64,000 nucleotides of DNA from Vulcanococcus sp. Clear-D1 (GCF_014654725.1 NZ_JACVZV010000018.1:186001-250000), one strand, 5' to 3'; positions 15,255-24,959 are shown, numbered from the stretch's first letter. Notes: generated by a model not told the origin, from the sequence alone. Made by a program: numbers and translations.

Positions 15255-15866
15255 TTGACCGCCGCCCCCCAGCAGGAACTCCAGCTGCAGCGCCGCCTCC
15301 AGCAGGACAGCATCCAGCTGGCCGGCAAGGTGATCTACCTCAATCCCTTCCTGTATTGGCGCCGTTTCGACGCCAATACCGATCGCTGGCTGCGTGAACC
15401 CGGGCAGCTGGCGGAGGATCAGGTGAGTGCCAACCGTGTGCGCTTCTACCCCGAGCTCGACTGGGACCTGCTCAGCGATGAGGAGCGGGTGATCAAGGAC
15501 GGCGCTGTTGAGATGTTCCTCAAGAGCCTCGAGCTGATCAGCACCTTCAACCCTGAGCTCACCCCCGGCCAGCTGCTGGAGGTGGAGCGCAAGATGGCTG
15601 TCACCAAGAAGCGCGCCTTCGAGCGTTGGGTGTCGAAGGCTCTCAAGCGCCGCCTGCAGCAGGAGGTGAATGAGCGGCGCCGCTTCGATCGCGAACGCCT
15701 GCTGCGCGACTGGAGTGAGTGGCTGCTGCTGCCGGTGACCCGCCAAGCCTTGCTGCCCTTCTCCGCTTTGCTGGTGTTGGCGGTGGGCGGTGGCTGGTGG
15801 TGGGGCTCGCAGCAGTTCTGCCGTCAGCAGATTGTGCAGCCGCCGGTTGAGGCGGGGCCGCGCTGA
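15255..15866 (+). CDS. Conserved-type cyanobacterial protein with C-terminal membrane anchor
   Basis: 203 residues with a TTG start at 15255 after AGGAG (15248-15252). Residues 1-150 are polar, with many Arg/Glu helices. Residues about 163-187 are one transmembrane helix (LLPFSALLVLAVGGGWWWG) followed by a short tail. No named family is recognised. It sits between guaA and the small gene before PBP2, all on the same strand. The start is uncertain because no ATG is available nearby in frame. Confidence 0.55.
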   Translation: MTAAPQQELQLQRRLQQDSIQLAGKVIYLNPFLYWRRFDANTDRWLREPGQLAEDQVSANRVRFYPELDWDLLSDEERVIKDGAVEMFLKSLELISTFNPELTPGQLLEVERKMAVTKKRAFERWVSKALKRRLQQEVNERRRFDRERLLRDWSEWLLLPVTRQALLPFSALLVLAVGGGWWWGSQQFCRQQIVQPPVEAGPR

Positions 15867-15911
15867 GCACGCCAGACTGGGCGTTCGACCTGCGCCGCCG
15901 TTTCGGCTCCG

Positions 15912-16295
15912 ATGGCTTCTGATCCCCTCGATGCCTTGCGCCTCACCTTGATGCAGGAGGTGTTGCCGGTGGGGTTGGCGGTGGTGGAGCGTGCCCGACG
16001 TGGCGGTCCGCGCGATGTGATCGAGGCCTTCAGCGCTCAGGCCGATCCGCTTGAGCAGCTGCGCCAGGAGGGTGAGCCGGCGGCTCGCCAGGTGCGCGAG
16101 AGCCTCGATCGTTTGCAGCCTGGCCTGGGCAACCCCGTGATGAAGGTGGAGGTTCGCGATGTGCCCGCGGACGATCAGCCCGACCTGGCTGCACCGGCTT
16201 TGGAAGCGCGTGAGCGCGAGGAGTTGCAGCAGGCGCTGGCCCGCATCGGCTCCCACCTCACGCAGCTGGAGCAGCGGCTGCAGCCGGAGGCCTAA
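15912..16295 (+). CDS. Small helical protein of unknown function before the PBP2 gene
   Basis: 127 residues. The first 75 residues are helical (LRLTLMQEVLPVGLAVVERARR). A short strand-like block NPVMKVEVRDVP follows, and the end is a coiled-coil-like helix (EREELQQALARIGSHLTQLEQRL). It stops 5 bp before the PBP2 gene, so co-expression is very likely. A role in cell-wall synthesis is suggested only by this neighbour. Confidence 0.6.
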   Translation: MASDPLDALRLTLMQEVLPVGLAVVERARRGGPRDVIEAFSAQADPLEQLRQEGEPAARQVRESLDRLQPGLGNPVMKVEVRDVPADDQPDLAAPALEAREREELQQALARIGSHLTQLEQRLQPEA

Positions 16296-16300
16296 GCGAT

Positions 16301-18091
16301 ATGGCGCTGGCCTCCGGCGGGCAACGCCACACCGGCATGCAGCAGCAGCCCGCCATCTTGCTTGGGCTGGTGGTGCTGTTCGCCTCGGCGATGGTGCTGC
16401 GGCTGGGTTGGCTGCAGTTGCTGCACGGTGAGGAGAACCGGGCCCGTGCCGACGAGAACCGCATCCGGCTGCTGGCGCGCAATCCGGTGCGGGGCCGCAT
16501 CCTCGATCGCAATGGTCAGGTGCTGGTGTCGAGCCGGCTCACCTACAGCCTTTACCTTCAGCCCAAGCTGGTGAGCGATCAAGCCTGGCCTGCGCTGCGG
16601 GCGCGGCTCAGCCAGCTGATGGGGATGCCGGAAGCCCAGCTGGATCAGAAGCGCCGGGACGGGCCTGGCGCACAGCGCTATCGGATCGAGCTAGCCAGCG
16701 AGCTCACGCCCCAACAGGTGCTGCGGTTCCGTGAGCAGAGCACGGGCCTCAAGGGAGCGGAGGTGGATCTCGATGTGCTGCGTAGCTACCCGCACGGCTC
16801 TCTGGCCGCCCATGCCCTCGGATACACCCAGCCGATCACCGAGCAGGAATACAAGAGTCTGGCCAAGAAGGGCTATCAGATCCGCGATCGCATTGGTCGC
16901 ATCGGTCTGGAGGCGGCCTTTGAGTCGCATCTGCGCGGCGCCTGGGGCGGCCAGATGGTGGAGGTGAACGCCATGGGTGAGATCCAGCGGATCCTGGGCG
17001 ATCGGCCATCCAAGGCCGGCAAGGATCTGCAGACCACCCTCGATCTGGATCTGCAGCGGGCGGCGGAGCAAGTGCTCAAGGACAAGCCCGGCGGTGCGAT
17101 CGTGGCGCTCAACCCCGCCAATGGGGCGATCCTGGCCTTGGCCAGCCGGCCCACCTTCGATCCCAATTTCTTTTCCAAGAGCGTCACCACCCAGAAGGAG
17201 TACGACGCGCTGTTCAATTCACCGGTGAAGCCGCTGCTCAGCCGGGCGATGAGCGCTTACGACCCCGGCAGCACCTGGAAGGCGGTGACAGCCATGGCGG
17301 GGATGGAGAGCGGAAAGTTTCCGCCCAACACCAAGCTGGTGACGCGGGGCTGCATCACCTACGGCGGCCACTGCTTCCCCGATCACAACGGGGCTGGCTT
17401 CGGCACGATCGGCTACGAGGACGCGCTGCGCTTCTCGAGCAATACCTTCTTCTATCAAATCGGTGTGGGTGTGGGCTCGATCCCGCTCTACAACGCGGCC
17501 TTGAGCCTCGGGTTCACCAAACCCACCGGGATTGAGATCGGCTACGAGGAAAGCCCGGGTCTGGTGGGCAATGAGCGCTGGGCGGCCCAGGGCCGGGGCT
17601 GGTCCAAACCCGGCAGCACGCCCTGGATCCCCGAAGACATGGCCAGCATGTCGATCGGACAGTCGGTGGTGCAGATCACGCCCCTGCAGCTGGCCCGTGC
17701 CTATGCCGTGTTCGCCAATGGCGGCTATCTGATCACGCCCCATCTGGTGGATCAGGGCCTCGATTGGACCGATCCTCCCCGCCGCACCAAGGTGGCCATC
17801 AAGCCCAGCACCCTGGCCACCATCGCCCGGGGGCTGCGCAAGGTGGTGCAGGAGGGCACCGGCCATGGCATGAATGTGCCCAACCTGCCGCCTGTGGCGG
17901 GCAAGACCGGCACCGCCGAGGACAGCACCGGTGGCCCCGATCACGCCTGGTTTGCCTGCTTTGCCCCCTATCCCAATGGCCAGATTGTGGTGGTGGCCTT
18001 TGCCCAGAACACGCCCGGTGGCGGATCGGTGCATGCCCTGCCGATGGCCCGCAAGGTGCTTGAGGTGTGGACTCAGCTGCGCAAGAGCTGA
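16301..18091 (+). CDS. mrdA: Penicillin-binding protein 2 (transpeptidase)
   Basis: 596 residues. There is one N-terminal membrane helix (ILLGLVVLFASAMVLRLGWLQL), then the PBP dimerisation domain with the R-G-x-I-x-D-R-N block, and the transpeptidase domain. Active-site motifs are visible: SxxK as STWK in YDPGSTWKAV, SxN as SSN in RFSSNTFFYQ, and KTG in VAGKTGTAED. It cross-links peptidoglycan during elongation. The gene converges on sqdX; their stops are adjacent. Confidence 0.95.
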   Translation: MALASGGQRHTGMQQQPAILLGLVVLFASAMVLRLGWLQLLHGEENRARADENRIRLLARNPVRGRILDRNGQVLVSSRLTYSLYLQPKLVSDQAWPALRARLSQLMGMPEAQLDQKRRDGPGAQRYRIELASELTPQQVLRFREQSTGLKGAEVDLDVLRSYPHGSLAAHALGYTQPITEQEYKSLAKKGYQIRDRIGRIGLEAAFESHLRGAWGGQMVEVNAMGEIQRILGDRPSKAGKDLQTTLDLDLQRAAEQVLKDKPGGAIVALNPANGAILALASRPTFDPNFFSKSVTTQKEYDALFNSPVKPLLSRAMSAYDPGSTWKAVTAMAGMESGKFPPNTKLVTRGCITYGGHCFPDHNGAGFGTIGYEDALRFSSNTFFYQIGVGVGSIPLYNAALSLGFTKPTGIEIGYEESPGLVGNERWAAQGRGWSKPGSTPWIPEDMASMSIGQSVVQITPLQLARAYAVFANGGYLITPHLVDQGLDWTDPPRRTKVAIKPSTLATIARGLRKVVQEGTGHGMNVPNLPPVAGKTGTAEDSTGGPDHAWFACFAPYPNGQIVVVAFAQNTPGGGSVHALPMARKVLEVWTQLRKS

Positions 18092-19243
18092 TCAGCCCAC
18101 CAGGGCGGGTTTTTTGTTGCTGCTGAGCACCTGGCGGTAATACTCGCGGAGTTGCTCGGTGGCTCCGGCCCAGCCCCAGCGCTCTGCTTCCTGGCGGGCG
18201 TTGCGGCGCAGTTGCTCGCGCTGGCTGGGATCACCCAGGAGGCGCAGGGCTGCAGCGGTGAGGCTGCCGGCGCCGCCGTCCACGCCGTCGGGTTCATAGA
18301 GGCAGCCGTTCACGCCATCGGTCACGATGTCGGGGATGCCGCCGCGGTTTGCGCCCACCACCGGGCAGCCGGCGGCCATCGCTTCGAGTAACACCAGGCC
18401 CAGGGTTTCGGTGCTGCTGGGGAAGAGGAAGGCATCGGCACTGGCGTAGGCGCTGGCCAGTTCTTCTCCGGCCAGATAGCCCACAAAGGTGGCGGCGCTG
18501 CCGGCAAACAGGGTTTCCAATTGCTGCCGGTAAGGGCCATCGCCCACCAGGGCCAGCCGGGCCTCAGGCAGGGCATCGAGCACGGGCCGGATGCGCTCGA
18601 TCTGCTTCTCGGCCGACAAGCGTCCGATGTAGAGCAGCAGCTTGCCGGTTTCGCTGCGGCCCCCCAGTAGGCGCTGGCGCATGGCGTCGCTGCGCAGCTC
18701 GGGGCGGAACAAGTCGGTGTCCACGCCGCGCTGCCAGAGGGCGGTGTGTTGGATGCCCTTCTCGCTCAGCTCGGCCACCATCGCGGTGGAGGTGCAGAGG
18801 TTGAGCTGGGCCTGGTTGTGGGCCGCTTTGAGCAGCTCCCACAGCACGGGCTCGAGCATGCCAAGGCCGTAGTGCTCGAGATATTTGGGCAGATGGGTGT
18901 GGTAGCTGGCCACCAGGGGGTAGCCCTTGGTTTTGGCGATCCAGATGCCCCCCAGACCGAGCACCGCCGGGTTCACCACATGCACCAGATCCGGGTTGAA
19001 CGCTTCCAGCGCATCCGACACCATCGGTCGCGGCAGGGCCAGCTTCAGCTCGGGGTAGAGGGGCAGCGGCATCGCCGGAACCCCCAGCACCTGGGCGCCC
19101 ATGTAGGTGTCCGGCGCACCCTCCGGGCAGACGATCAGCACCTCATCGCCAGCCGCCACCAAGTGCTGCACCGTCTTGGTGAGCCGGGTGACGATCCCAT
19201 CCACCTTGGGCAGGAAGGTTTCGGTGAAGAGGGCGATCTTCAA
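18092..19243 (-). CDS. sqdX: Sulfoquinovosyl transferase
   Basis: 383 residues. A GT-B (GT4 family) glycosyltransferase with the N-terminal FTETFLPKVDGIVTRL block, SYHTHLPKYLEHYG in the acceptor side, and the C-terminal donor-binding motif PSSTETLGLVLLEAMAAGCPVVG, given in parts. These match SqdX/SQD2, which transfers sulfoquinovose from UDP-sulfoquinovose to diacylglycerol to make SQDG for thylakoid membranes. It is 20 bp downstream of sqdB on the same strand, confirming the pathway and suggesting an operon. Confidence 0.92.
   Translation of the reverse strand: MKIALFTETFLPKVDGIVTRLTKTVQHLVAAGDEVLIVCPEGAPDTYMGAQVLGVPAMPLPLYPELKLALPRPMVSDALEAFNPDLVHVVNPAVLGLGGIWIAKTKGYPLVASYHTHLPKYLEHYGLGMLEPVLWELLKAAHNQAQLNLCTSTAMVAELSEKGIQHTALWQRGVDTDLFRPELRSDAMRQRLLGGRSETGKLLLYIGRLSAEKQIERIRPVLDALPEARLALVGDGPYRQQLETLFAGSAATFVGYLAGEELASAYASADAFLFPSSTETLGLVLLEAMAAGCPVVGANRGGIPDIVTDGVNGCLYEPDGVDGGAGSLTAAALRLLGDPSQREQLRRNARQEAERWGWAGATEQLREYYRQVLSSNKKPALVG
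18096..18117 (+). terminator. Probable terminator of the PBP2 gene
   Basis: Just after the PBP2 stop there is a short GC-rich stem (CCCACC/GGCGGG with one mismatch) followed by six T residues (18110-18115). It lies inside the 3' end of the convergent sqdX gene. The stem is weak but the T run is good. Confidence 0.45.
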
Positions 19244-19263
19244 GGCAGAGGGGCCGGGTGGGA

Positions 19264-20457
19264 TCAGGCCGCCTGAATGGCAGCTTCCTGGGTCTTGGTC
19301 CAGGCCGAGATGCAGGGGATGCGGCTGCGGTCGCAGCGATCGGCATAGCGACCGGCGATTTCCACCACTTCCTTCAGCAGGCCGTCATCGAGGGTGGTGG
19401 GGTTGAGCCCCAGCTCGATGAAGCAGCGGTTATCCACGATCAGATCATTCTCCACCGCCTCGTTGCGGGGGTTGGGCAGGTGGTTGATCTCGGCGCCGGT
19501 GAGGGCGGCCACCTTCTTGGCCAGCTCACCAACCTGATGGCTCTCGGTCATCTGGTTGAAGATCTTCACCCGTTCGCCTTTGGTGGGTGGGTTCTCGAGG
19601 GCGAGCTGCACGCACTTCACCGAGTCACGGATGTGGATGAAGGCGCGGGTCTGCCCGCCGGTGCCGTGCACGGTGAGTGGGTAACCGATCGCGGCTTGCA
19701 TCAGGAAGCGGTTGAGCACCGTGCCGTAGTCGCCGTCGTAATCGAAGCGGTTGGTGAGGCGCGGGTCGCGGTCGGTGGCTTCGGTGTTGGTGCCCCAGAC
19801 GATGCCCTGGTGCAGATCCGTGATCCGCACCTTGTCGTTCTTGTTGTAGTAAAGGAAGAGCAGCTGATCCAGCGTCTTCGTCATGTGATAGACGCTGCCC
19901 GGGCTGGCGGGGTGCAGGATCTCTTCCTCGAAGCGGCTGCCGTCGGGCTGAGGCACCTCCACCTTCAGGTAGCCCTCGGGGATGGTGGCGCCGCGGTGGG
20001 AGCCGTAGCCGTAGACGCCCATGGTGCCCAGGTGCACCACATGGATGTCGAGGCCGCTCTCCACGATGGCGGCCAGCAGGTTGTGGGTGCCATTGACGTT
20101 GTTATCAACGGTGTAGCGCTTGGTGGCGCTGCTCTTCATCGAATAGGGAGCGGCGCGCTGTTCGGCGAAATGCACCACCGAATCCGGGCGCTCCTCCAAC
20201 AGCAGATCCAGCAGCCGCTGATATTCATGCGCGATGTCCATGTGCACGAAGCGCATGGGCTTGCCGCCGGTCTGCTCCCAGGCGGTGAGGCGATCGGGCA
20301 TCGTGGCGATCGGCGTGAGCGATTCCACGGCCAGATCAATGTCGATCTTGCGGCGGCTCAGGTTGTCCACGATCAGCACATCGTGGCCCTGGTCGGCCAG
20401 GTTCACGGCGCAGGGCCAGCCGCAGAAGCCGTCACCGCCGAGAACGAAAACCTTCAC
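19264..20457 (-). CDS. sqdB: UDP-sulfoquinovose synthase
   Basis: 397 residues. An extended short-chain dehydrogenase fold with NAD-binding GGDGFCGWP at the N-terminus and catalytic Tyr/Lys in SVYHMTKT. The blocks MGVYGYG and QGIVWGTNT are typical of SQD1/SqdB. It makes UDP-sulfoquinovose from UDP-glucose and sulfite, the first dedicated step of sulfolipid synthesis. Its product is used by the adjacent sqdX. Confidence 0.96.
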   Translation of the reverse strand: MKVFVLGGDGFCGWPCAVNLADQGHDVLIVDNLSRRKIDIDLAVESLTPIATMPDRLTAWEQTGGKPMRFVHMDIAHEYQRLLDLLLEERPDSVVHFAEQRAAPYSMKSSATKRYTVDNNVNGTHNLLAAIVESGLDIHVVHLGTMGVYGYGSHRGATIPEGYLKVEVPQPDGSRFEEEILHPASPGSVYHMTKTLDQLLFLYYNKNDKVRITDLHQGIVWGTNTEATDRDPRLTNRFDYDGDYGTVLNRFLMQAAIGYPLTVHGTGGQTRAFIHIRDSVKCVQLALENPPTKGERVKIFNQMTESHQVGELAKKVAALTGAEINHLPNPRNEAVENDLIVDNRCFIELGLNPTTLDDGLLKEVVEIAGRYADRCDRSRIPCISAWTKTQEAAIQAA

Positions 20458-20525
20458 CGCTGGACTCCTGGTTGGCGAGCGGCTGATCGAGCCACCGCTC
20501 CGTCAAGGCAAGCTACTACAGGGAT

Positions 20526-20693
20526 TCAGCTGATCCCTGCGGCCACACCCACCAGCAGCAGCACGAGCACGGCACCGCCGATCAGCAGCAGCTTGCTGTT
20601 GGCGCTGCTGCTTTCGCCCACCTCCATCACCTCCATCCGGGGTTCCTTGGCGAAGGCGTTGAGCCTGCCGCCGTCCTCTTCGGTGACCTGCAT
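20526..20693 (-). CDS. Ssl1498-family small light-harvesting-like protein
   Basis: A 55-residue protein from the ATG at 20693. It begins MQVTEEDGGRLNAFAKEPRM, matching the conserved T-x-E-(E/D)-GG-x-LN-x-FA-x-EP opening of the Ssl1498 family. It ends in one transmembrane helix (LLLIGGAVLVLLLVGVAAG). These small proteins occur throughout cyanobacteria and are described as light-harvesting-like. The gene is 68 bp upstream of sqdB on the same strand, which may reflect a shared thylakoid context. Confidence 0.8.
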   Translation of the reverse strand: MQVTEEDGGRLNAFAKEPRMEVMEVGESSSANSKLLLIGGAVLVLLLVGVAAGIS

Positions 20694-20762
20694 CGCAGTG
20701 GCGCGTCGTTCAGACGACAGTACGGAGGGTTTCCGGAATTGCCACTGTCCCGTTCAGAACCT

Positions 20763-21596
20763 TCACGTGCCCACCCGGCCGGCGGTGGGAGAGCTGGGGC
20801 AGGCATCGGCCCGAACCGGCAGGCGCCCGGCGTGGAACGCCGTGCGCCCGGCTTCGCAGGCCAGCGCCATCGCCCGGGCCATGGCGGCGGGATCGCCCGC
20901 CAGGGCAATGGCACTGTTGATCAGCAGGGCGTCGGCCCCCATCTCCATCGCCTGAGCCGCTTCGCTGGGAACCCCCAAGCCGGCATCCACCACCACTGGG
21001 ACGCGGGCGTTTTCGATGATCAGCGCGATGTTGGCGGCATTGCGGATGCCCTGGCCGGAGCCGATCGGTGAGCCCAGGGGCATCACGGTGGCGCAGCCGG
21101 CCTCTTCCAGCCGTTTGGCTAACAGCGGATCGGCGTTGATGTACGGGAGCACCGTGAAGCCCTCCTTCACCAGTTGTTCGGCGGCTTCCAGGGTGCCGAT
21201 CGGATCCGGCAGCAGGTGCCGCGTGTCGGGAATCACCTCCAGCTTCACGAAGGTGTTGTCTTCCTGGCCGGCCAGCTTGGCCAGTTCCCGCCCCAGCCTG
21301 GCCACCCGGATCGCCTCCTCGGCTGTGGCGCAGCCGGCGGTATTGGGCAGCATCCAGATCCGCTGCCAGTCGATGGCCTCCATGAGCCCTTCATGGCCGG
21401 CGGCCTGGCTCTGCACGCGCCGCACTGCCACGGTCACGATGTCGCAGGCGCTGCTGGCCAGGCTGGCCTGCATTGCCTGCAAGCTTGGATACTTGCCAGT
21501 TCCGGTCATGAGGCGGCTGCTGAAGCGGCGGCCGCCGATCACCAGGGGGTCGTTCTGCTGGCTGTTGGTGGCGGTCACGGCAGCGGTTGGGGCCAT
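20763..21596 (-). CDS. thiG: Thiazole synthase
   Basis: 277 residues. ThiG hallmarks: [11 protein letters not shown] near the N-terminus, the Schiff-base lysine in [20 protein letters not shown], and the phosphate-binding end [23 protein letters not shown], given in parts. It forms the thiazole phosphate of thiamine from DXP, dehydroglycine and ThiS-thiocarboxylate. No TPP riboswitch was seen upstream. The ThiO-like oxidase at 56 kb could supply dehydroglycine. Confidence 0.95.
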   Translation of the reverse strand: MAPTAAVTATNSQQNDPLVIGGRRFSSRLMTGTGKYPSLQAMQASLASSACDIVTVAVRRVQSQAAGHEGLMEAIDWQRIWMLPNTAGCATAEEAIRVARLGRELAKLAGQEDNTFVKLEVIPDTRHLLPDPIGTLEAAEQLVKEGFTVLPYINADPLLAKRLEEAGCATVMPLGSPIGSGQGIRNAANIALIIENARVPVVVDAGLGVPSEAAQAMEMGADALLINSAIALAGDPAAMARAMALACEAGRTAFHAGRLPVRADACPSSPTAGRVGT

Positions 21597-21670
21597 GCAG
21601 CGAACGTACCGCGCGGTCCTGACCGATCGGCCGGGATCCCCTTAGCCTTGGCCCACTTCTCACGAGTGCT

Positions 21671-22192
21671 GTGATTCCGTTGCTGCTGGCTGCCACGCCC
21701 CTGCCTGTGGGTAGTGCGGTGCCCTTCCAGGAGCCCGCGGCGGTGTCCACCCCGCTCTCTGAGAATTTCGGTCAGCAGGCTCCCGTGCGCACCTTTGATC
21801 CGGTGGCCCGAGCTGCTGATCTGGCCAGCACCATGCCACGCCAATGGAGCGGTACGTATCAACCGTTCGCCGGTGGTAGCCCGGTGAGCGTCCAGCTGGA
21901 TGTGTCGGCCGTACAGGCCATGGGACAGATGGTCGATCTGCGCGGCCAGATCACCGTGGGCTCCACCACCCTGCCGGTGCAGGGCAATCTCAACGCCAGC
22001 TCCGATCAGCTCGATCTGCTGCTGCTCGGCGATGTGAGCGCAGCTGGACTTGAGGATGGCGGCCGTTTTCTCGGCCTGCAGGGTTTCACCCTCTCCGGAT
22101 GGAATGCCCCGCGTCTGACCAATCCCGGTGGTCAGCTGGTGCTCAACCCGGTGGGAACCGGGGGAGCTCCTGCGGTCCGCGGCCTCTGGTGA
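21671..22192 (+). CDS. Exported protein of unknown function
   Basis: 173 residues with a GTG start at 21671. The first 15 residues are hydrophobic (IPLLLAATPLPVG), a possible short signal. The mature part is beta-rich (WSGTYQPFAGG, VSVQLDVSAVQAMG, LRGQITVGSTTLPVQG), suggesting a small barrel, and ends in GLW. No named family is recognised. The gene is convergent with the ycf37-like gene. Confidence 0.55.
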   Translation: MIPLLLAATPLPVGSAVPFQEPAAVSTPLSENFGQQAPVRTFDPVARAADLASTMPRQWSGTYQPFAGGSPVSVQLDVSAVQAMGQMVDLRGQITVGSTTLPVQGNLNASSDQLDLLLLGDVSAAGLEDGGRFLGLQGFTLSGWNAPRLTNPGGQLVLNPVGTGGAPAVRGLW

Positions 22193-22206
22193 GAAGCCTG
22201 AGCGTC

Positions 22207-22728
22207 TCAGGCGGCTGTGCGTTCCAGTCGCTTGAGCCGCTTTTTAGCGGTGCCGTTGCTGCTGTCGAGCTCAAGCACCTTCAGATAATTCTCTTTGGCT
22301 TCCTCGGGCTTTTGCTGCTTCTCGAGGGCGAAAGCCAGGTTGTTGAGAGCCACTGGGTAGTCGGCCTTGGCCTTCAGGGCTGCGCGGTAGTGCTTGATGG
22401 CGGCGCCGTAGTTGCTTTGTGCAGCCAGCGCGAAGCCCAGCGCGTTTTCGATTAACGCCTGGGCCTCGGGGGGTTCAGCTGCGGAGCACTTGCTCGCCAG
22501 CTTCAGATTGTCGACGGCTTGGTTGTAGAGCCGCTTGCGCAGCTGCACGGAGGCCAGTTCGTAGAGATCAGCGGCAGATTGCTCGCCGGTTTTGCTGGCT
22601 TGCTCCAGGCGGATCAGCGCGACCTCGTCGCGCCGGACCCGCAGGATCTGGCGTGCCACCAAAACAGCGGCACCGCCAAGAATCACCAACAGCCCGATCA
22701 GGTAGGCCTGAGGAAGCGAAAAATCCAT
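22207..22728 (-). CDS. Ycf37-like TPR protein (photosystem I assembly)
   Basis: 173 residues from the ATG at 22728. One N-terminal membrane helix (AYLIGLLVILGGAAVLVA) is followed by about three tetratricopeptide repeats (for example ALGFALAAQSNYGAAIKHYRAAL, given in part, and ALNNLAFALEKQQKPEEA). This is the size and layout of Ycf37, which supports photosystem I assembly or stability. It lies downstream of rplT on the same strand. Other TPR membrane proteins would look similar, so the name is moderately supported. Confidence 0.65.
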   Translation of the reverse strand: MDFSLPQAYLIGLLVILGGAAVLVARQILRVRRDEVALIRLEQASKTGEQSAADLYELASVQLRKRLYNQAVDNLKLASKCSAAEPPEAQALIENALGFALAAQSNYGAAIKHYRAALKAKADYPVALNNLAFALEKQQKPEEAKENYLKVLELDSSNGTAKKRLKRLERTAA

Positions 22729-22763
22729 CAACCAACCTGATCAGGCAGCGCAGAGATTAGCGG

Positions 22764-23111
22764 TCAGCTCTTGGCTGCACCCACCACAGCGGTGAAGCTG
22801 CCGGGATCCACAACAGCCAGCTGGGCCAGCATCTTGCGGTTCAGCTGCACATCGGCCTTCTTGAGGCCACCGATCAGACGGCTGTAGCTCAGGCCGTTCA
22901 GGCGAGCAGCAGCGTTGATACGGGCGATCCACAGGCGACGGAAGTCGCGCTTGCGGCGACGACGGTCGCGATAGGCGTTGCAGAGGGCCTTCATCACCCG
23001 CTGGTTGGCGGTGCGGAAGAGCGAGCCGTTACCGCCGCGGAAGCCGCGGGCTAGGCGAAGAATCTTGTTGCGGCGCTTGCGGGCAACATTGCCCCTCTTA
23101 ACGCGTGCCAT
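22764..23111 (-). CDS. rplT: 50S ribosomal protein L20
   Basis: 115 residues, normal length. The sequence starts [20 protein letters not shown] and contains [20 protein letters not shown], both characteristic of L20. It binds 23S rRNA early in 50S assembly. It is 45 bp downstream of rpmI, the usual rpmI-rplT order. Confidence 0.98.
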   Translation of the reverse strand: MARVKRGNVARKRRNKILRLARGFRGGNGSLFRTANQRVMKALCNAYRDRRRRKRDFRRLWIARINAAARLNGLSYSRLIGGLKKADVQLNRKMLAQLAVVDPGSFTAVVGAAKS

Positions 23112-23156
23112 CGATGGTTCTCAGAAAACGGTGATACAGCGGGTCAGCCGGGCGAT

Positions 23157-23354
23157 TCAGCTGTAGGGGAGCATGGCGCGCACGTTGTCCGCGTCGCGCT
23201 CGTCAACCACGGCCATGGTGCCGAGGAAACGCTTGCGCTTCGGGCTCTTGTGGTCGAGCAGGTGATTGCGGAAAGCGTGGCGGCGCATGAACTTTCCGCT
23301 GCCGGTGGCTTTGAACCGCTTGGCGGCTGCTTTGCGGGTCTTGAGCTTCGGCAT
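23157..23354 (-). CDS. rpmI: 50S ribosomal protein L35
   Basis: 65 residues. It starts [18 protein letters not shown] and contains [15 protein letters not shown], the L35 signature. It is followed by rplT. No infC is adjacent here. Confidence 0.97.
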   Translation of the reverse strand: MPKLKTRKAAAKRFKATGSGKFMRRHAFRNHLLDHKSPKRKRFLGTMAVVDERDADNVRAMLPYS

Positions 23355-23447
23355 TGTCTACGCGCTCGGGCACAAACGATGAGGGTACGACCTGGGAGTC
23401 CCTTCCGCCAACTCCCCCTAGGGTCGAGCGGCGCCTGGATCGATGCG

Positions 23448-24959
23448 ATGGCTGCTGCTCGAGCACTCACAGCCCTGCTGTCGCTGGCGGTGCTGGCGGC
23501 GGGCTGCCAGGGGGCGGGCGCCGAATCGTTCACCCGCCTGCCGGTGCCCAAGCCGCCTGCGGTGCAGGGCTCCAAGCCCGTGCTCTGGGTCTCGTTGGCG
23601 GCTCATCTCGGCGGTCAGCCGTTGGCATTGGAGGGGGCCTCAGCGCCCCTGCAGCTGGTTGATGCCCGCGGCGAACAGTTCAGTGCCCGGCGTGTGCAGC
23701 TGCGGTGGGTGGCGCAGGCCCTGGCCGAGCCGATCGAGATCCGCCGCAGCGTGTTGGGCCCCTTCGCCAGCTTTGAAGCGGCGGAACAGGCGGCGCTGGC
23801 CTGGCGGGCCCTCGGCGTGCCAGCCGAGGTGGCCCATCCGCGCGACTGGGAGGTGTGGGCGCCCGCTGATGCGCCGGCCCCGCAGGGCACGGCCCCGCGC
23901 CAGCTCCAGCAGCGGCTCACCCAGCAGCGGGTGCTGCAGCTCAACGCGGCTTCGGGATGGCGGAGCCTGCAGGGCCCCGTGCAGATCCAAGCCCCAGGCG
24001 GGCTGCGCTTCAACGGCGGTGTGTTTGCTGGACCGTTCCGCTTGCAAGCCGATGCGTATGGCAGTTGGACGCTGGTGGAGCAGGTGCCCCTGGAGCGTTA
24101 TCTCCAGGGCGTGGTACCCCATGAAATCGGCGCGGGTTCACCAGCGGCGGCCCTGGCGGCTCAGGCCGTACTGGCCCGCACCTGGGCCTTGCGCAACCGG
24201 CACCGCTTCGAGGTGGATGGCTACCACCTGTGTTCCGACACCCAGTGTCAGGTGTATAGCGATCCCCGCCAGGCCGGATCGGCGGTGCGCCAGGCGGTGA
24301 GCCGCACCGCTGGGCAGGTGCTGGCTCAAAACGGTGAGCCGATCCATGCCGTGTATCACGCCAGCAACGGTGGCGTGAGCGCGGATGAAGACGAGGCCTG
24401 GCCGCTGCCGGAGCTGGGCTATCTCGAACCCTTCCTGGATCTGGATGGGGCCTCGGTGCAGGGGTTGACCCTGCCGCTCGATGCCCAGGAGGTGGCCGCT
24501 TTGCTCGCCCGCCGATCCGGTGTGGTGGGCGCCACGCATCCGTTGTTCCGTTGGCGGCGGCAGCTGGATCAGGTCAGCCTGCGCAAGGGTCTTGGGGCAA
24601 GGGCAGCCAGCCTCGGCTCGCCGCTGAAGCCGGTGGTGATGGAGCGGGGTCCCAGCGGGCGGGTGCTGCGCCTGGCGATTGAGGGGCCCGGCGGGCGAGT
24701 TGTGCTGGAGCGCGATGCCATCCGCCGCACCTACCGCCAGTTGCCCAGCACGCTGTTTGTGCTTGCCGCTAGTGGTGCCGGGAGCTGGAGCGTGGTGGGT
24801 GGGGGTTTCGGCCATGGGTCCGGCCTGTCGCAGGCTGGAGCGATTGAGCTGGCTGCGCGGGGCTGGAGCGTGGAGCAGATCCTCAACCGCTATTACCCCG
24901 GTGCACGCCTGGTGCCCATTCAGACGTTGCCTGAAGAGGTCCACCGCGGAGCCCTCTAA
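23448..24959 (+). CDS. SpoIID/LytB-domain lipoprotein
   Basis: 503 residues from the ATG at 23448. A lipoprotein signal ends in the lipobox LAAGC at residue 20. Residues about 100-140 (PFASFEAAEQAALAWRALG) look like a SPOR-type repeat. The SpoIID domain follows, with VPLERYLQGVVPHEIGAG, AAQAVLARTWAL, HLCSDTQCQVYSD, YHASNGG and the late GHGSGLSQAGA. SpoIID-type proteins are amidase-enhancer-like and cleave glycan strands in sporulators; in cyanobacteria their function is open. Likely acts on peptidoglycan at the cell surface. Confidence 0.85.
   Translation: MAAARALTALLSLAVLAAGCQGAGAESFTRLPVPKPPAVQGSKPVLWVSLAAHLGGQPLALEGASAPLQLVDARGEQFSARRVQLRWVAQALAEPIEIRRSVLGPFASFEAAEQAALAWRALGVPAEVAHPRDWEVWAPADAPAPQGTAPRQLQQRLTQQRVLQLNAASGWRSLQGPVQIQAPGGLRFNGGVFAGPFRLQADAYGSWTLVEQVPLERYLQGVVPHEIGAGSPAAALAAQAVLARTWALRNRHRFEVDGYHLCSDTQCQVYSDPRQAGSAVRQAVSRTAGQVLAQNGEPIHAVYHASNGGVSADEDEAWPLPELGYLEPFLDLDGASVQGLTLPLDAQEVAALLARRSGVVGATHPLFRWRRQLDQVSLRKGLGARAASLGSPLKPVVMERGPSGRVLRLAIEGPGGRVVLERDAIRRTYRQLPSTLFVLAASGAGSWSVVGGGFGHGSGLSQAGAIELAARGWSVEQILNRYYPGARLVPIQTLPEEVHRGAL

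Noticed and set aside
19258-20955. 565-codon open frame on the plus strand opposite sqdB
   Set aside because: Antisense to a clear sqdB and the start of other minus-strand genes; no recognisable motif.
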